DNA of 8,826 nt from Candidatus Sodaliphilus fimicaballi (lineage in GTDB: Bacteria > Bacteroidota > Bacteroidia > Bacteroidales > Muribaculaceae). This document shows positions 1 to 6,196 of the stretch, in pieces. Made by a program: the position numbers and the translations under genes. The notes beneath the pieces were generated by a model. That model saw only the letters and a list, made by a program, of their open reading frames with translations, did not search any database and was not told the origin of the DNA. The DNA lies in the NCBI GenBank assembly GCA_018065165.1, contig JAGHTV010000213.1, positions 1-8,826 of the forward strand, read 5' to 3'. Each line of letters starts with the position of its first letter. Position 1 is the first letter of the stretch.

Positions 1-474
1 CTGGCAGAGTGTGATGCTTCCCTGGTCGAGGGTGAGGGTGATGAGTGTGCGCACCTGTTGCCAACCTTGTCTTCCGGCAGCACCCGGACTGACCACGAGC
101 ACGGCGAGCGAGCGGTCGGGCATCACCTTGAGGATGTGGCTGTGGCCGCACACCATGAGCTTGGGACGCGACAACTGCAGGCGGTTGCGCATGCCGGGGG
201 CATACTTGCCGGGATATCCGCCTATGTGGGTGAGGACCACCTTCACGCCCTCGGTCTCAAAGATTTCCATCTCCTTGAGCGTCTTGCGCAGGTTGCCGCC
301 GTCGGCGTTGCCATACACGGCTCTCACCATAGGCACTATGGCACGCAGCCTGTCGAGCACTGCCTCGCTGCCTATGTCGCCCGCATGCCACACCTCGTCG
401 CAATCGGCAAAGGACTGGGCATATCGGTCGTCCCACCACGAGTGGGTGTCACTTATGAGTCCTATCTTCTTCAT
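1..474 (-). CDS. Metallophosphoesterase, YfcE/MJ0936-type phosphodiesterase, 3' part cut by window edge
   Basis: Reading leftward from ATG at 474, 158 codons stay open to the window edge, so the C-terminus is missing. The family comprises small cytosolic two-metal phosphodiesterases; the natural substrate of this member cannot be read from sequence. The usual metal-binding blocks appear in order: GLISDTH (residues 5-11), HAGDI (30-34), VYGNAD (53-58), LTHIGG (81-86) and CGHSH (109-113). The family's closing NPGAAG block is present as SPGAAG (129-134), with Ser for Asn. Only a few residues should be missing, because the family usually ends soon after this block. Its start overlaps the stop of the upstream DUF4491 gene as ATGA, so the two are almost certainly one transcript and probably translationally coupled. 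The family is secure; the substrate is unknown. Confidence 0.9.
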   Translation of the reverse strand, partial: MKKIGLISDTHSWWDDRYAQSFADCDEVWHAGDIGSEAVLDRLRAIVPMVRAVYGNADGGNLRKTLKEMEIFETEGVKVVLTHIGGYPGKYAPGMRNRLQLSRPKLMVCGHSHILKVMPDRSLAVLVVSPGAAGRQGWQQVRTLITLTLDQGSITLCQ

Positions 475-794
475 TGTTCCTTATCCCATGGATATTTGCG
501 CTTGGGGTTGCGTGGGAACCACCCCTTGTGCACACGCTCTTGCTGCTCAAATATCTCAAGTATGCTCCAGAAGCATGAGAATGCAGTGACGCTGAGCAAT
601 GATGACCACAGCACATCGTGAATGGTTACAGCCAGCACAGCAAGAATTATGCCGCTCACGAGAAACCACCACCAGCATTTTGTGCCAAAGTAGTATTCGC
701 CCTTGATGACGAGCGGATGAAAAATACCTATCACAAGAAATGTGCATATTCCTATTACAATACCGGTGAGGTTATATTGAGCTAAAAAATCCAT
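471..794 (-). CDS. DUF4491 family small integral membrane protein
   Basis: A 107-residue protein recognised by its overall pattern as a DUF4491 member, a family of unknown function. Two or three membrane segments are visible: about residues 9-30, 41-58 and 62-80. The conserved HPLVIKGEYYFGTKCWW stretch (26-42) follows the first segment, and the basic tail GWFPRNPKRK (91-100) is probably cytoplasmic. The frame extends upstream to 824, but that codon is TTG and sits on the promoter -7 box. The first ATG, at 794, leaves a leader of about 20 bases and is chosen. Only a weak AAAAGG precedes it. The stop TGA (473-471) overlaps the ATG of the phosphodiesterase gene. This pairing suggests coordinated dosage but does not reveal function. 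Confidence 0.88.
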   Translation of the reverse strand: MDFLAQYNLTGIVIGICTFLVIGIFHPLVIKGEYYFGTKCWWWFLVSGIILAVLAVTIHDVLWSSLLSVTAFSCFWSILEIFEQQERVHKGWFPRNPKRKYPWDKEQ

Positions 795-820
795 TATATA
801 CCTTTTATTATATTTATGGG

Positions 821-829
821 GCAAAGGTA
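821..829 (-). promoter_or_regulatory. Promoter -7 box of the DUF4491 gene
   Basis: Read on the minus strand, TACCTTTGC matches the Bacteroidetes -7 consensus TAnnTTTGC exactly. No good TTTG lies 19-21 bases upstream. The expected transcription start, near 815, is about 20 bases before ATG 794. This box fixes the gene start, since the alternative TTG start at 824 would lie inside it. Confidence 0.6.
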
Positions 830-849
830 AGGAATATTTTTATAAAATG

Positions 850-881
850 TTTCGCGTTTAATAAATATTTGCTAACTTTGC
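850..881 (+). promoter_or_regulatory. Promoter of tRNA-Leu
   Basis: TAACTTTGC at 873-881 is an exact -7 box. TTTC at 850-853, one base off TTTG, lies 19 bases upstream. Transcription should begin a few bases before the tRNA 5' end at 892. It is divergent from, and close to, the DUF4491 promoter at 821-829. Confidence 0.65.
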
Positions 882-891
882 ACCGCAAAAA

Positions 892-973
892 GCGCCTGTG
901 GCGAAATTGGTAGACGCGCTAGACTTAGGATCTAGTAACGCAAGTTGTGTAGGTTCGAGTCCTATCAGGCGCA
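892..973 (+). tRNA. tRNA-Leu, anticodon TAG (reads CUA and probably other CUN codons)
   Basis: The 82-base gene folds as a class II tRNA. The acceptor stem pairs GCGCCTG (892-898) with CAGGCGC (966-972), and A973 is the discriminator, as expected for leucine. The anticodon stem pairs CTAGA (919-923) with TCTAG (931-935) around loop CTTAGGA, giving anticodon TAG at 926-928. A long variable arm follows (about 936-948). The T arm is GTAGG-TTCGAGT-CCTAT (949-965). The 3' CCA is not encoded. It is a single-gene unit with its own promoter and terminator. Confidence 0.97.
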
Positions 974-982
974 CAACTTAAA

Positions 983-1024
983 AAGGAGTTAAACTGGTAA
1001 ACACCTGTTTAACTCCTTGTTTTT
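983..1024 (+). terminator. Rho-independent terminator of tRNA-Leu
   Basis: A perfect 12-bp stem, AAGGAGTTAAAC (983-994) with GTTTAACTCCTT (1007-1018), extends after one mismatch by GGT/ACC around the tetraloop at 999-1002. GTTTTTG follows, giving the U-rich tail. It begins nine bases after the tRNA ends. Confidence 0.9.
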
Positions 1025-1107
1025 GTTATATAACTGTGAAATTTAGGTTGCTTTGCTATATGATAACCTGACGATGTGGTTCGTTTGGGAGCGTAGAGGG
1101 TTAAAGC

Positions 1108-1139
1108 AATAGGAGATGGCCTGATGACCATCTCCTATT
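1108..1139 (-). terminator. Hairpin terminator downstream of the NlpC/P60 gene
   Basis: AATAGGAGATGG (1108-1119) and CCATCTCCTATT (1128-1139) form a perfect 12-bp stem with an 8-base loop, 37 bases past the stop of the minus-strand peptidase gene. On the minus strand the tail is only TTGCTTTAA, a weak U run. The plus-strand side is TA-rich. It may act in both directions. Confidence 0.65.
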
Positions 1140-1176
1140 TATATATATGTATGTTCTATTATGCTGCTTCGTTTTA

Positions 1177-1731
1177 TTACTCTACAACTCGACATGCTCC
1201 CATGTAGCGGCGGCTGTAGTATGTCTCGGTTGAGTGGCTCTCGGTGATGCCACGGCTGCAAGCTGCGTGGATAAACTTGAATGTGTTGTCGTCGTTTACT
1301 TGAGTAACGATGCCCACATGACCGATGCGCTTGCCCACTGCACGACCGTTGAAGAACACGAGGTCGCCGGGTTGAAGGTCGCTGCGAGAAACACGCTTGC
1401 CATCGTAAATCTGGCCGCTTGATGTGCGGTCGAGGTTGATGCCGAAACGCTTGAATACAAAGCTTGTGAAACCTGAGCAGTCAAAGCCGCGAGGTGAAGA
1501 CTGACCATGACGGTAGGGAACACCGCGGAACTGGAATGCGTAGTCAAGGATCTCTTGTACGCGAGTCTTTTGTTGTTGCTTCAGGTTAGAGAATTCAATC
1601 TGATCGAGGATGGTACCGTGCTTGCGTGCGTTGAGCTCTTGAGCCTGTGCTGTAATTGCAGGAATTACGAGTGCCAAGCAGAGCACGATTATTGAGAGAA
1701 TGTTATGTTGCTTTGTAAAAGTCATAAGCAT
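1177..1731 (-). CDS. Secreted NlpC/P60 family cysteine peptidase (cell-wall endopeptidase)
   Basis: A 184-residue exported protein. Residues 10-30 form a signal peptide core ending AQA, with probable cleavage before Gln31. A short linker with basic residues (36-58) leads into one NlpC/P60 domain (59-184). The catalytic triad is visible: Cys85 in FDCSGF, His138 in GHVGIV and His155 in FIHAA. PGDLVFF (121-127) is the usual family block. Such enzymes cut peptide stems of peptidoglycan, often between D-Glu and a diamino acid. No SH3 or LysM targeting domain is present. The frame extends to 1800, but that codon is TTG and would bury the signal peptide. ATG 1731 is the first ATG; ATG 1725, two codons on, is equally plausible. 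Downstream is a hairpin terminator, so the gene is probably monocistronic. Confidence 0.93.
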   Translation of the reverse strand: MLMTFTKQHNILSIIVLCLALVIPAITAQAQELNARKHGTILDQIEFSNLKQQQKTRVQEILDYAFQFRGVPYRHGQSSPRGFDCSGFTSFVFKRFGINLDRTSSGQIYDGKRVSRSDLQPGDLVFFNGRAVGKRIGHVGIVTQVNDDNTFKFIHAACSRGITESHSTETYYSRRYMGACRVVE

Positions 1732-1748
1732 TTTTTTTGGTGAATATG

Positions 1749-1792
1749 AAGTGCAAATTTCTATCACAAAAAACGACCAAAATGTTGCACTT
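1749..1792 (-). other. Predicted stem-loop in the 5' leader of the NlpC/P60 gene
   Basis: AAGTGCAA (1749-1756) and TTGCACTT (1785-1792) are perfect 8-bp inverted repeats. The stem continues inward by ATTT (1757-1760) with AAAT (1780-1783) after a single bulge at 1784, leaving a 19-base loop. If transcription starts near 1813, this hairpin lies in the leader and ends 17 bases before ATG 1731. A second, weaker -7-like sequence (GAAATTTGC on the minus strand, 1761-1753) overlaps it. Confidence 0.4.
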
Positions 1793-1819
1793 GAGAGCAA
1801 TTTTTGCCCCTTATGTTTA

Positions 1820-1851
1820 CAAAGATACTAAATCCTGACGCTCCATCCAAA
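1820..1851 (-). promoter_or_regulatory. Promoter of the NlpC/P60 gene
   Basis: On the minus strand, TTTG (1851-1848) is followed after exactly 20 bases by TATCTTTG (1827-1820). The spacing is the same as in the hpt promoter of this window. The predicted start near 1813 gives a leader of about 80 bases to ATG 1731. Confidence 0.6.
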
Positions 1852-1863
1852 TGATTAAAACAC

Positions 1864-1896
1864 TTGTAAACATTTACATTTGCAAACTATTTTTGC
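1864..1896 (+). promoter_or_regulatory. Orphan promoter-like sequence overlapped by a palindrome
   Basis: TATTTTTGC (1888-1896) matches the -7 consensus, with TTG (1864-1866) 21 bases upstream. A second -7 match, TACATTTGC, lies at 1875-1883. The palindrome TGTAAA-CA-TTTACA (1865-1878) covers the -33 side, as an operator might. No plus-strand gene follows, so this is either a short RNA promoter or chance in AT-rich DNA. Confidence 0.3.
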
Positions 1897-2043
1897 CCCG
1901 TTTTACCCCAAAAGTACCCCTCTAGGGCGTTAGCGGCTATTCTCATTCCTTAATTTTTGCATTAAAAAAATGACAAATTTTACACATTTTAACAATATAG
2001 CATTTTTTTTATGCTCTAAAACATAGAAATCGAGGCAAAATGC

Positions 2044-2095
2044 AAAAAAAGTGGCATCAAGGTGCGATTGAGCGTTCGCGACCGGTGATGCCACT
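2044..2095 (-). terminator. Rho-independent terminator of nnr
   Basis: AGTGGCATCA (2050-2059) pairs perfectly with TGATGCCACT (2086-2095). The stem continues inward with GGT/ACC (2061-2063 with 2081-2083) and GCGA/TCGC (2064-2067 with 2076-2079). On the minus strand the stem is followed by a run of Ts (2049-2044). It lies 25 bases after the nnr stop. Confidence 0.88.
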
Positions 2096-2119
2096 ATATA
2101 TTATATGTATAGAAACGGC

Positions 2120-3634
2120 TTATTTGCGAGCGAGTTTTATTGCTCGTCCCAGGTTGTCGGCAATGTCGCCTGCCATAACACCATACTCTGAGTGTTCTTG
2201 TGCTGCGATGTCGCCTGCCAGACCATGGATGTACACGCCCAGCACTACGCCCAGGTCGGGTGAGTAGCCCTGTGCAATAAACGATGCAATGACACCTGTG
2301 AGCACATCGCCACTGCCTGCGGTTGCCATACCAGCGTTGCCGCTCGAGTTGATATATATCTTGCCGTCGGGACGAATGGTCATTGTGTAGTGACCCTTGA
2401 GCACGATGGTGATGTCATACAGGCGTGCGTCGTTAATTGCCTTCTTGAGGCGATCTTCGTCGGTCTGGTGTGCCCCAAATAGGCGGTCAAACTCGTGAGT
2501 ATGGGGTGTGAGCACCGAACCCTTGGGTATGCTGCGCAGCAATATGGGACGGCGGCAGATGCAGTTGAGTGCATCGGCATCGAGCAAGCACGGATGGCGG
2601 CAACTCTTGAGGAAGGTGTCCAGGGCGTCAAGAGTCTCGTCGCTGGTTGTGATGCCAGGACCTATAGCTACCACGCTGTACTGGTGGTGCAACTCGATAG
2701 AGCTGGTTACATAGCTGTGACTGTCGGGTTCAAACAGCACCTCGGGGACAGCTGTCTGCAGTGGCAGGTAGCCCTCGCGTGGAGCGTGAACGGTAACCAG
2801 TCCAGCACCCGAGCGCATTGCACCGCGTGCGGCTAGGATGGCCGAACCCATCATGCCGTAGCTGCCTGCTACCAGGAAGATTGAACCGTTGTCATACTTA
2901 TTGCTGAAGGGGTTGCGGTCAACTATCATCTCGTGGACATCTTCTTGCTCAATGAGATATGTGTCGGTGGGAATGTCGGCAATAGCCTCTTGGCTAAGCT
3001 CAAGGTCGAGAACCTTGCATTCGCCTATGAACTGTGCGTTCTCGGCAAAGAAGAATGCGAGACGCTTGAACTGGTAAACCAGTGTAAGGTCGGCCTTGAT
3101 GATGTTGCGACGGTCGACTTGAGCGTTCCACTCGCTGAAGAGACCCGATGGCATGTCGATTGACACCACGTAGGCTCCACTATCGTTGATGTTTTGCACC
3201 AGTGTGGTGTAGCCGCCGCGCAGGGGAGTGCGCAGGCCCGAGCCAAACAAGCCGTCGATAACTACATCGTTCTCGTCGAGTTCAGGGACAATGAAAGTCT
3301 CGGTCACCTCGGTGTAGTCTATGCCCTCGAGCTGATATAGGCGGTCGCGATTGGCCGAGCAGCAGTTTGACAAGTGTGATGACTTTACATTGAGCAGATA
3401 CACCTCGGGGTTGTAGCCTTGCTCAAAGAGCATGCGTGACACAGCGAGTGCGTCGCCACCATTGTCGCCAGGACCTGCAAAGACGACGATGCGCTTGGAT
3501 GTGCGCCAGCGTGACATGATCTCGAGTGTTACAGCCGATGCTGCACGCTCCATCATGTCGAGCATTGAGATGCCTTCAACCTTAATAGTGTGCTCAAAGA
3601 TGCGTCGTATTGCGTCGTTAGTAAATATCTTCAT
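2120..3634 (-). CDS. nnr: Bifunctional NAD(P)H-hydrate epimerase / ADP-dependent NAD(P)H-hydrate dehydratase
   Basis: A 504-residue cytosolic repair enzyme. The N-terminal YjeF-type domain (about 1-215) epimerises R- and S-forms of hydrated NAD(P)H. The C-terminal ribokinase-like domain (about 230-504) dehydrates the S-form back to NAD(P)H using ADP. Epimerase marks are GPGDNGGDAL (54-63), VVIDGLFGSGL (124-134) and SIDMPSGL (158-165). Dehydratase marks are KYDNGSIFLVAGS (246-258), GPGI (325-328), LTPHTHEF (375-382) and the nucleotide/catalytic block GMATAGSGDVLTG (435-447). The length is typical of two-domain members, and both active sites look intact. ATG 3634 is the first ATG in frame and starts the canonical MKIF N-terminus; no Shine-Dalgarno precedes it. 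The gene appears monocistronic, with a strong terminator behind it. Confidence 0.96.
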   Translation of the reverse strand: MKIFTNDAIRRIFEHTIKVEGISMLDMMERAASAVTLEIMSRWRTSKRIVVFAGPGDNGGDALAVSRMLFEQGYNPEVYLLNVKSSHLSNCCSANRDRLYQLEGIDYTEVTETFIVPELDENDVVIDGLFGSGLRTPLRGGYTTLVQNINDSGAYVVSIDMPSGLFSEWNAQVDRRNIIKADLTLVYQFKRLAFFFAENAQFIGECKVLDLELSQEAIADIPTDTYLIEQEDVHEMIVDRNPFSNKYDNGSIFLVAGSYGMMGSAILAARGAMRSGAGLVTVHAPREGYLPLQTAVPEVLFEPDSHSYVTSSIELHHQYSVVAIGPGITTSDETLDALDTFLKSCRHPCLLDADALNCICRRPILLRSIPKGSVLTPHTHEFDRLFGAHQTDEDRLKKAINDARLYDITIVLKGHYTMTIRPDGKIYINSSGNAGMATAGSGDVLTGVIASFIAQGYSPDLGVVLGVYIHGLAGDIAAQEHSEYGVMAGDIADNLGRAIKLARK

Positions 3635-3825
3635 TGTCTATTGGAGTTTCGGTGATGGTTGATGATGTTGTTCAAGTGTATGTAGTTGTCCTGTAGCGTA
3701 TTAATTATATAGGCACTTATGGATAGCAACATATCCTTGTAACTTAACTACAAATTTCGTTAAAATTTTAGAGCTATGCAAACAAAAAAGCTCAAAAAAA
3801 TCAAGAAATTTTCAACTCGTTTTTT
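3635..3825. promoter_or_regulatory. Intergenic region between the hexosaminidase and nnr, with a weak nnr promoter candidate
   Basis: On the minus strand, TTTG (3754-3751) is followed after 17 bases by TATGTTGC (3733-3726), an imperfect promoter with a leader of about 85 bases to nnr. At 3771-3793, GAGCT and AGCTC form a short hairpin after the hexosaminidase stop. On the minus strand its tail is TAAAATTTTA rather than a clean T run, so termination there would be weak. Some read-through from the hexosaminidase into nnr is possible. Confidence 0.3.
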
Positions 3826-5454
3826 CTACCTGCTACGATGGTTAGTCGAGTGGCGTTCAAAGGCTGTGTTGTATCGCACTCGCCACAGGTCGTAGCGGTC
3901 GAGTTGACGCATGAGGCGAGGCTCAAAGTTGGCCCAACCTGGTCGATTGTCGCCACACCAAGCCTTCTCGGCCAGAGCTGCCAGGCGTGGGAACACCTGC
4001 ATCTCTATCTTCCACGGCTCGGCACAATACTCGGTCCAGATGCAGCCCTCAATGCCTATGAGGTTGCGTGCAACCTGCTTGTCGCCAGCGTCGGGCACGA
4101 GTGCACCTTCATATACCTGCTTCACGGTGAGAGCGCGGTCGCCAGGAGCAATCTCGGTTTGCAGTGAGTCTTCGTGCGAAGTGAAGTAATGGTAGTAGCC
4201 GCTTGCATTTATCCACCTGTGCAGTGTGTCGATGCGTTCCTTGGGCATTTGCGGACGCATGTGCCAGCTCTCAATAATGCCAGTCTCGGGGTCTAGCCCC
4301 TCGGCACCGCCGTCCCAGCCTATGACCTCACGGCCATGAGCCTTGCACACATCTTGCACATGGCGCATGAAGTAGGTTTGCATCTCGTGAGTGTCTTTAA
4401 TGCCATGTTCGCGCATAAACTGCTGTGTAGCTTCGCTCTCGTTCCACCACTTGGGAGCACACTCGTCGCCACCCACGTGTATGTAGTGGCAGGGGAAGAG
4501 CTCGCACACCTCGTTAAACACCTCGCTCAGGAACTTGAACACCTCGTTGCTGGGAGCGAGCACATTGTTCTGGCGGTTGAATATACCCCACGTCTCGGCG
4601 GTGTGCTTGGGTTCGTTGGGGGTAGTGCTGAATTCGGGGTGTGCAGCGAGCACGGCCATGCAATGGCCGGGGATGTCAATCTCGGGCATTACGGTGATGT
4701 ATCTCTCGGCGGCATAGTTGATTACATCTTTAATTTCCTCTTGCGTGTAGTAGGCCTGGAAGGGACGGTCATAGTACTCGCCAGGGAATACGCCCTTAAT
4801 TTCGCCACGACGATAGCTTCCACGCTCAGTGAGCTCGGGATGACTCTTTATTTCTACGCGCCAGCCCTGATCGTCGGTGAGGTGCCAGTGAAACACATTG
4901 AGCTTGTGCAGTGCCATCCAGTCGATGAACTGCTTGATGAATGACACGGGCGAGAAGTGGCGCACAACATCCATGTGCATGCCGCGATAGTTGAACTCGG
5001 GCGAGTCGGCAAGTATGGTGTGGGGTAGTTGCGGAAGGTCGCCCGGGCGCGTGGGCAGCATCTGTATCAGGGTGGTCATGCCGTTGAACATCAACTCGGC
5101 TTCGGTGGCTGTAACCTTGATGCCTTTCTCGTTAATGCACAGGGCGTAGTGCGGGCGGCAGCCTATTGTTGCGTTGTCAAAGACGATGCCGGCATCGTCC
5201 TTGCGGCTTACGAGTTGCAGGGGCAGGCCCAGCTTGTCGTTGCAGTAGTCAATGAGGTAGCTCGCTGCGGGCAACCCCTCGGCACACGCCCACACACCCA
5301 TGCCGCGGGTAATGGTGAAGTGTTGGGTACTGTCGACATCAAGTGCTGTAACGGCAGGAACTACATTAAGCGTCGTCTCGCTAGCTGTTGATATGTTTGT
5401 ATTCATTATTGCCATGATTGAGGCTATAATCATTGATTTTACAAGAAGTTTCAT
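3826..5454 (-). CDS. Secreted beta-N-acetylhexosaminidase, glycoside hydrolase family 20
   Basis: A 542-residue exported enzyme that should release terminal GlcNAc or GalNAc from glycans (host mucin, chitin-type or cell-wall sugars). Residues 1-24 are a signal peptide without a lipobox, so it is probably periplasmic. A GH20b-type N-terminal domain (about 28-150) precedes the catalytic barrel (about 153-500). NYRGMHMDVVRHF (155-167), HWHLTDDQGWR (189-199) and PEIDIPGH (257-264) are typical. The catalytic Asp-Glu pair is D330-E331 in HVGGDEC. Pocket tryptophans W380, W397 and W473, with E475, are in place. The usual Tyr-x-Asp substrate motif near 420-425 reads YYHYFT, lacking the Asp. The chain stops soon after the barrel, without the C-terminal modules of many Bacteroides homologues. 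ATG 5454 starts the signal peptide directly. Confidence 0.94.
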   Translation of the reverse strand: MKLLVKSMIIASIMAIMNTNISTASETTLNVVPAVTALDVDSTQHFTITRGMGVWACAEGLPAASYLIDYCNDKLGLPLQLVSRKDDAGIVFDNATIGCRPHYALCINEKGIKVTATEAELMFNGMTTLIQMLPTRPGDLPQLPHTILADSPEFNYRGMHMDVVRHFSPVSFIKQFIDWMALHKLNVFHWHLTDDQGWRVEIKSHPELTERGSYRRGEIKGVFPGEYYDRPFQAYYTQEEIKDVINYAAERYITVMPEIDIPGHCMAVLAAHPEFSTTPNEPKHTAETWGIFNRQNNVLAPSNEVFKFLSEVFNEVCELFPCHYIHVGGDECAPKWWNESEATQQFMREHGIKDTHEMQTYFMRHVQDVCKAHGREVIGWDGGAEGLDPETGIIESWHMRPQMPKERIDTLHRWINASGYYHYFTSHEDSLQTEIAPGDRALTVKQVYEGALVPDAGDKQVARNLIGIEGCIWTEYCAEPWKIEMQVFPRLAALAEKAWCGDNRPGWANFEPRLMRQLDRYDLWRVRYNTAFERHSTNHRSR

Positions 5455-5474
5455 AAAGTGGTTGATTTTATTTA

Positions 5475-5482
5475 CAAAAATA
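5475..5482 (-). promoter_or_regulatory. Promoter -7 box of the hexosaminidase gene
   Basis: On the minus strand, TATTTTTG matches TAnnTTTG and lies 20 bases before ATG 5454. The upstream element is poor: ATTGC at a spacing of about 23. It is divergent from the hpt promoter. Confidence 0.45.
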
Positions 5483-5542
5483 GTAATTTATTGGCGTTAG
5501 TAGAAGCAATGTGGCATAAAAAATATTTTAAGTCTCCATTAA

Positions 5543-5575
5543 TTTGGTGGGGACAATAATCTTTGTTAATTTTGC
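5543..5575 (+). promoter_or_regulatory. Promoter of the hpt-adk pair
   Basis: TTTG (5543-5546), 20 bases, then TAATTTTGC (5567-5575): a full match to the Bacteroidetes promoter and the best in the window. The predicted start near 5582 gives a leader of about 16 bases to the hpt ATG at 5598. Confidence 0.8.
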
Positions 5576-5597
5576 ACCACATAAAACATAAAACTCT

Positions 5598-6143
5598 ATG
5601 GCAGATATTACAATAAATGGTTTGACTTTTGAACCATACATCACGAGAGAAATGATTGCTGAGCAAGTTAAGCGTGTGGCAGGCGAGATTAAGCGTGATT
5701 GCGAGGGTGACAACCCCTTGTTCCTGTGCGTGCTCAACGGCTCGTTTGTCTTTGCAGCCGACCTGTTTCGTGCTTGCGACTTCCTGAATGCTGAGATTAC
5801 CTTCATTCGCTTCAAGAGTTACGAGGGTACAACATCGACAGGTGTTGTAAGGGAAATTATGGGACTCAATGAGGATATCAGTGGTCGTGAGGTTATCATC
5901 ATAGAGGATATCGTCGACACAGGTGTCACTGCCAAGCAGTTGCGTGATATGCTTGCCGAGCACAACCCCAAGAGCGTGAAGATGGCAACATTGCTCTACA
6001 AGCCCGCTTCGCTCAAGCAGGGTAGCGCTCCCGAGTATGTGGGCTTTGAGATTCCCTCAAAGTTCATCTTGGGCTACGGTCTCGACCTGGATGGCAAGTG
6101 CCGCAACCTGCCCGACATATATGTGCTGAAAGAGCAAAAGTGA
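5598..6143 (+). CDS. hpt: Hypoxanthine phosphoribosyltransferase
   Basis: A 181-residue cytosolic purine-salvage enzyme that joins hypoxanthine (often guanine too) to PRPP, giving IMP or GMP. The PRPP-binding loop is EDIVDTGVT (103-111), preceded by the beta strand REVIII. The flexible active-site loop is SYEGTTSTG (74-82). LNGSFVFAADL (46-56) supplies the pyrophosphate-binding region, and GYGLDLDGKCRNLPDIYVL (159-177) is the purine-binding C-terminus typical of bacterial Hpt. The length is normal. ATG 5598 is about 16 bases after the predicted transcription start, with no Shine-Dalgarno. adk follows after 53 bases on the same strand with no promoter between, so the two form an operon linking purine salvage with AMP phosphorylation. 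It could equally be annotated as hypoxanthine-guanine phosphoribosyltransferase. Confidence 0.96.
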   Translation: MADITINGLTFEPYITREMIAEQVKRVAGEIKRDCEGDNPLFLCVLNGSFVFAADLFRACDFLNAEITFIRFKSYEGTTSTGVVREIMGLNEDISGREVIIIEDIVDTGVTAKQLRDMLAEHNPKSVKMATLLYKPASLKQGSAPEYVGFEIPSKFILGYGLDLDGKCRNLPDIYVLKEQK

Positions 6144-6180
6144 TCGAACCATAAACATTAAGACTAAAAAACATAAAATT

Positions 6181-6187
6181 AAGGAGG
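6181..6187 (+). promoter_or_regulatory. Full Shine-Dalgarno sequence of adk
   Basis: AAGGAGG, nine bases before ATG 6197, is a near-perfect complement of the 16S rRNA tail. None of the other gene starts visible here has one, which is usual for Bacteroidetes, so this site is an exception. It also fixes the adk start. Confidence 0.85.
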
Positions 6188-6196
6188 ATTTAAGAA

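Larger units (their letters stand above)
1762..2049. other. AT-rich intergenic region without a gene
   Basis: No credible coding frame lies between the peptidase start and the nnr terminator. The region holds the peptidase promoter, a TGTAAA-CA-TTTACA palindrome (1865-1878), and plus-strand promoter-like boxes at 1875-1883 and 1888-1896. The word ATTTTTGCCCC occurs twice, at 1800-1810 and 1889-1899. The remainder, to about 2043, is homopolymer-rich AT sequence in which I recognise nothing further. Confidence 0.6.

Noticed and set aside
11..621. Two long plus-strand frames at the left edge
   Set aside because: They are antisense to the phosphodiesterase, whose metal-binding motifs are clear on the minus strand.
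795..824. Longer N-terminus of the DUF4491 protein (start at 824)
   Set aside because: The codon is TTG and lies within the -7 promoter box, so it would not be transcribed; homologues begin near the ATG at 794.
892..1180. tRNA-Leu as an integration site for a mobile element
   Set aside because: No integrase and no repeat of the tRNA 3' end are present; the tRNA is followed at once by its own terminator.
1732..1800. Longer N-terminus of the NlpC/P60 protein (start at 1800)
   Set aside because: The codon is TTG, and the extension would bury the signal peptide behind 23 additional residues.
2040..2267. A 75-codon plus-strand frame over the nnr terminator and 3' end
   Set aside because: It crosses a strong minus-strand terminator and is antisense to the nnr C-terminus; no start signal or domain supports it.
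4336..4944. A 202-codon plus-strand frame inside the hexosaminidase gene
   Set aside because: It is antisense to conserved GH20 motifs (D330-E331 region) and has no promoter or recognisable domain; it is a by-product of GC-rich third positions.
5472..5963. A 163-codon minus-strand frame across the hpt promoter and gene
   Set aside because: It overlaps the well-supported hpt gene and its promoter and encodes no recognisable protein.
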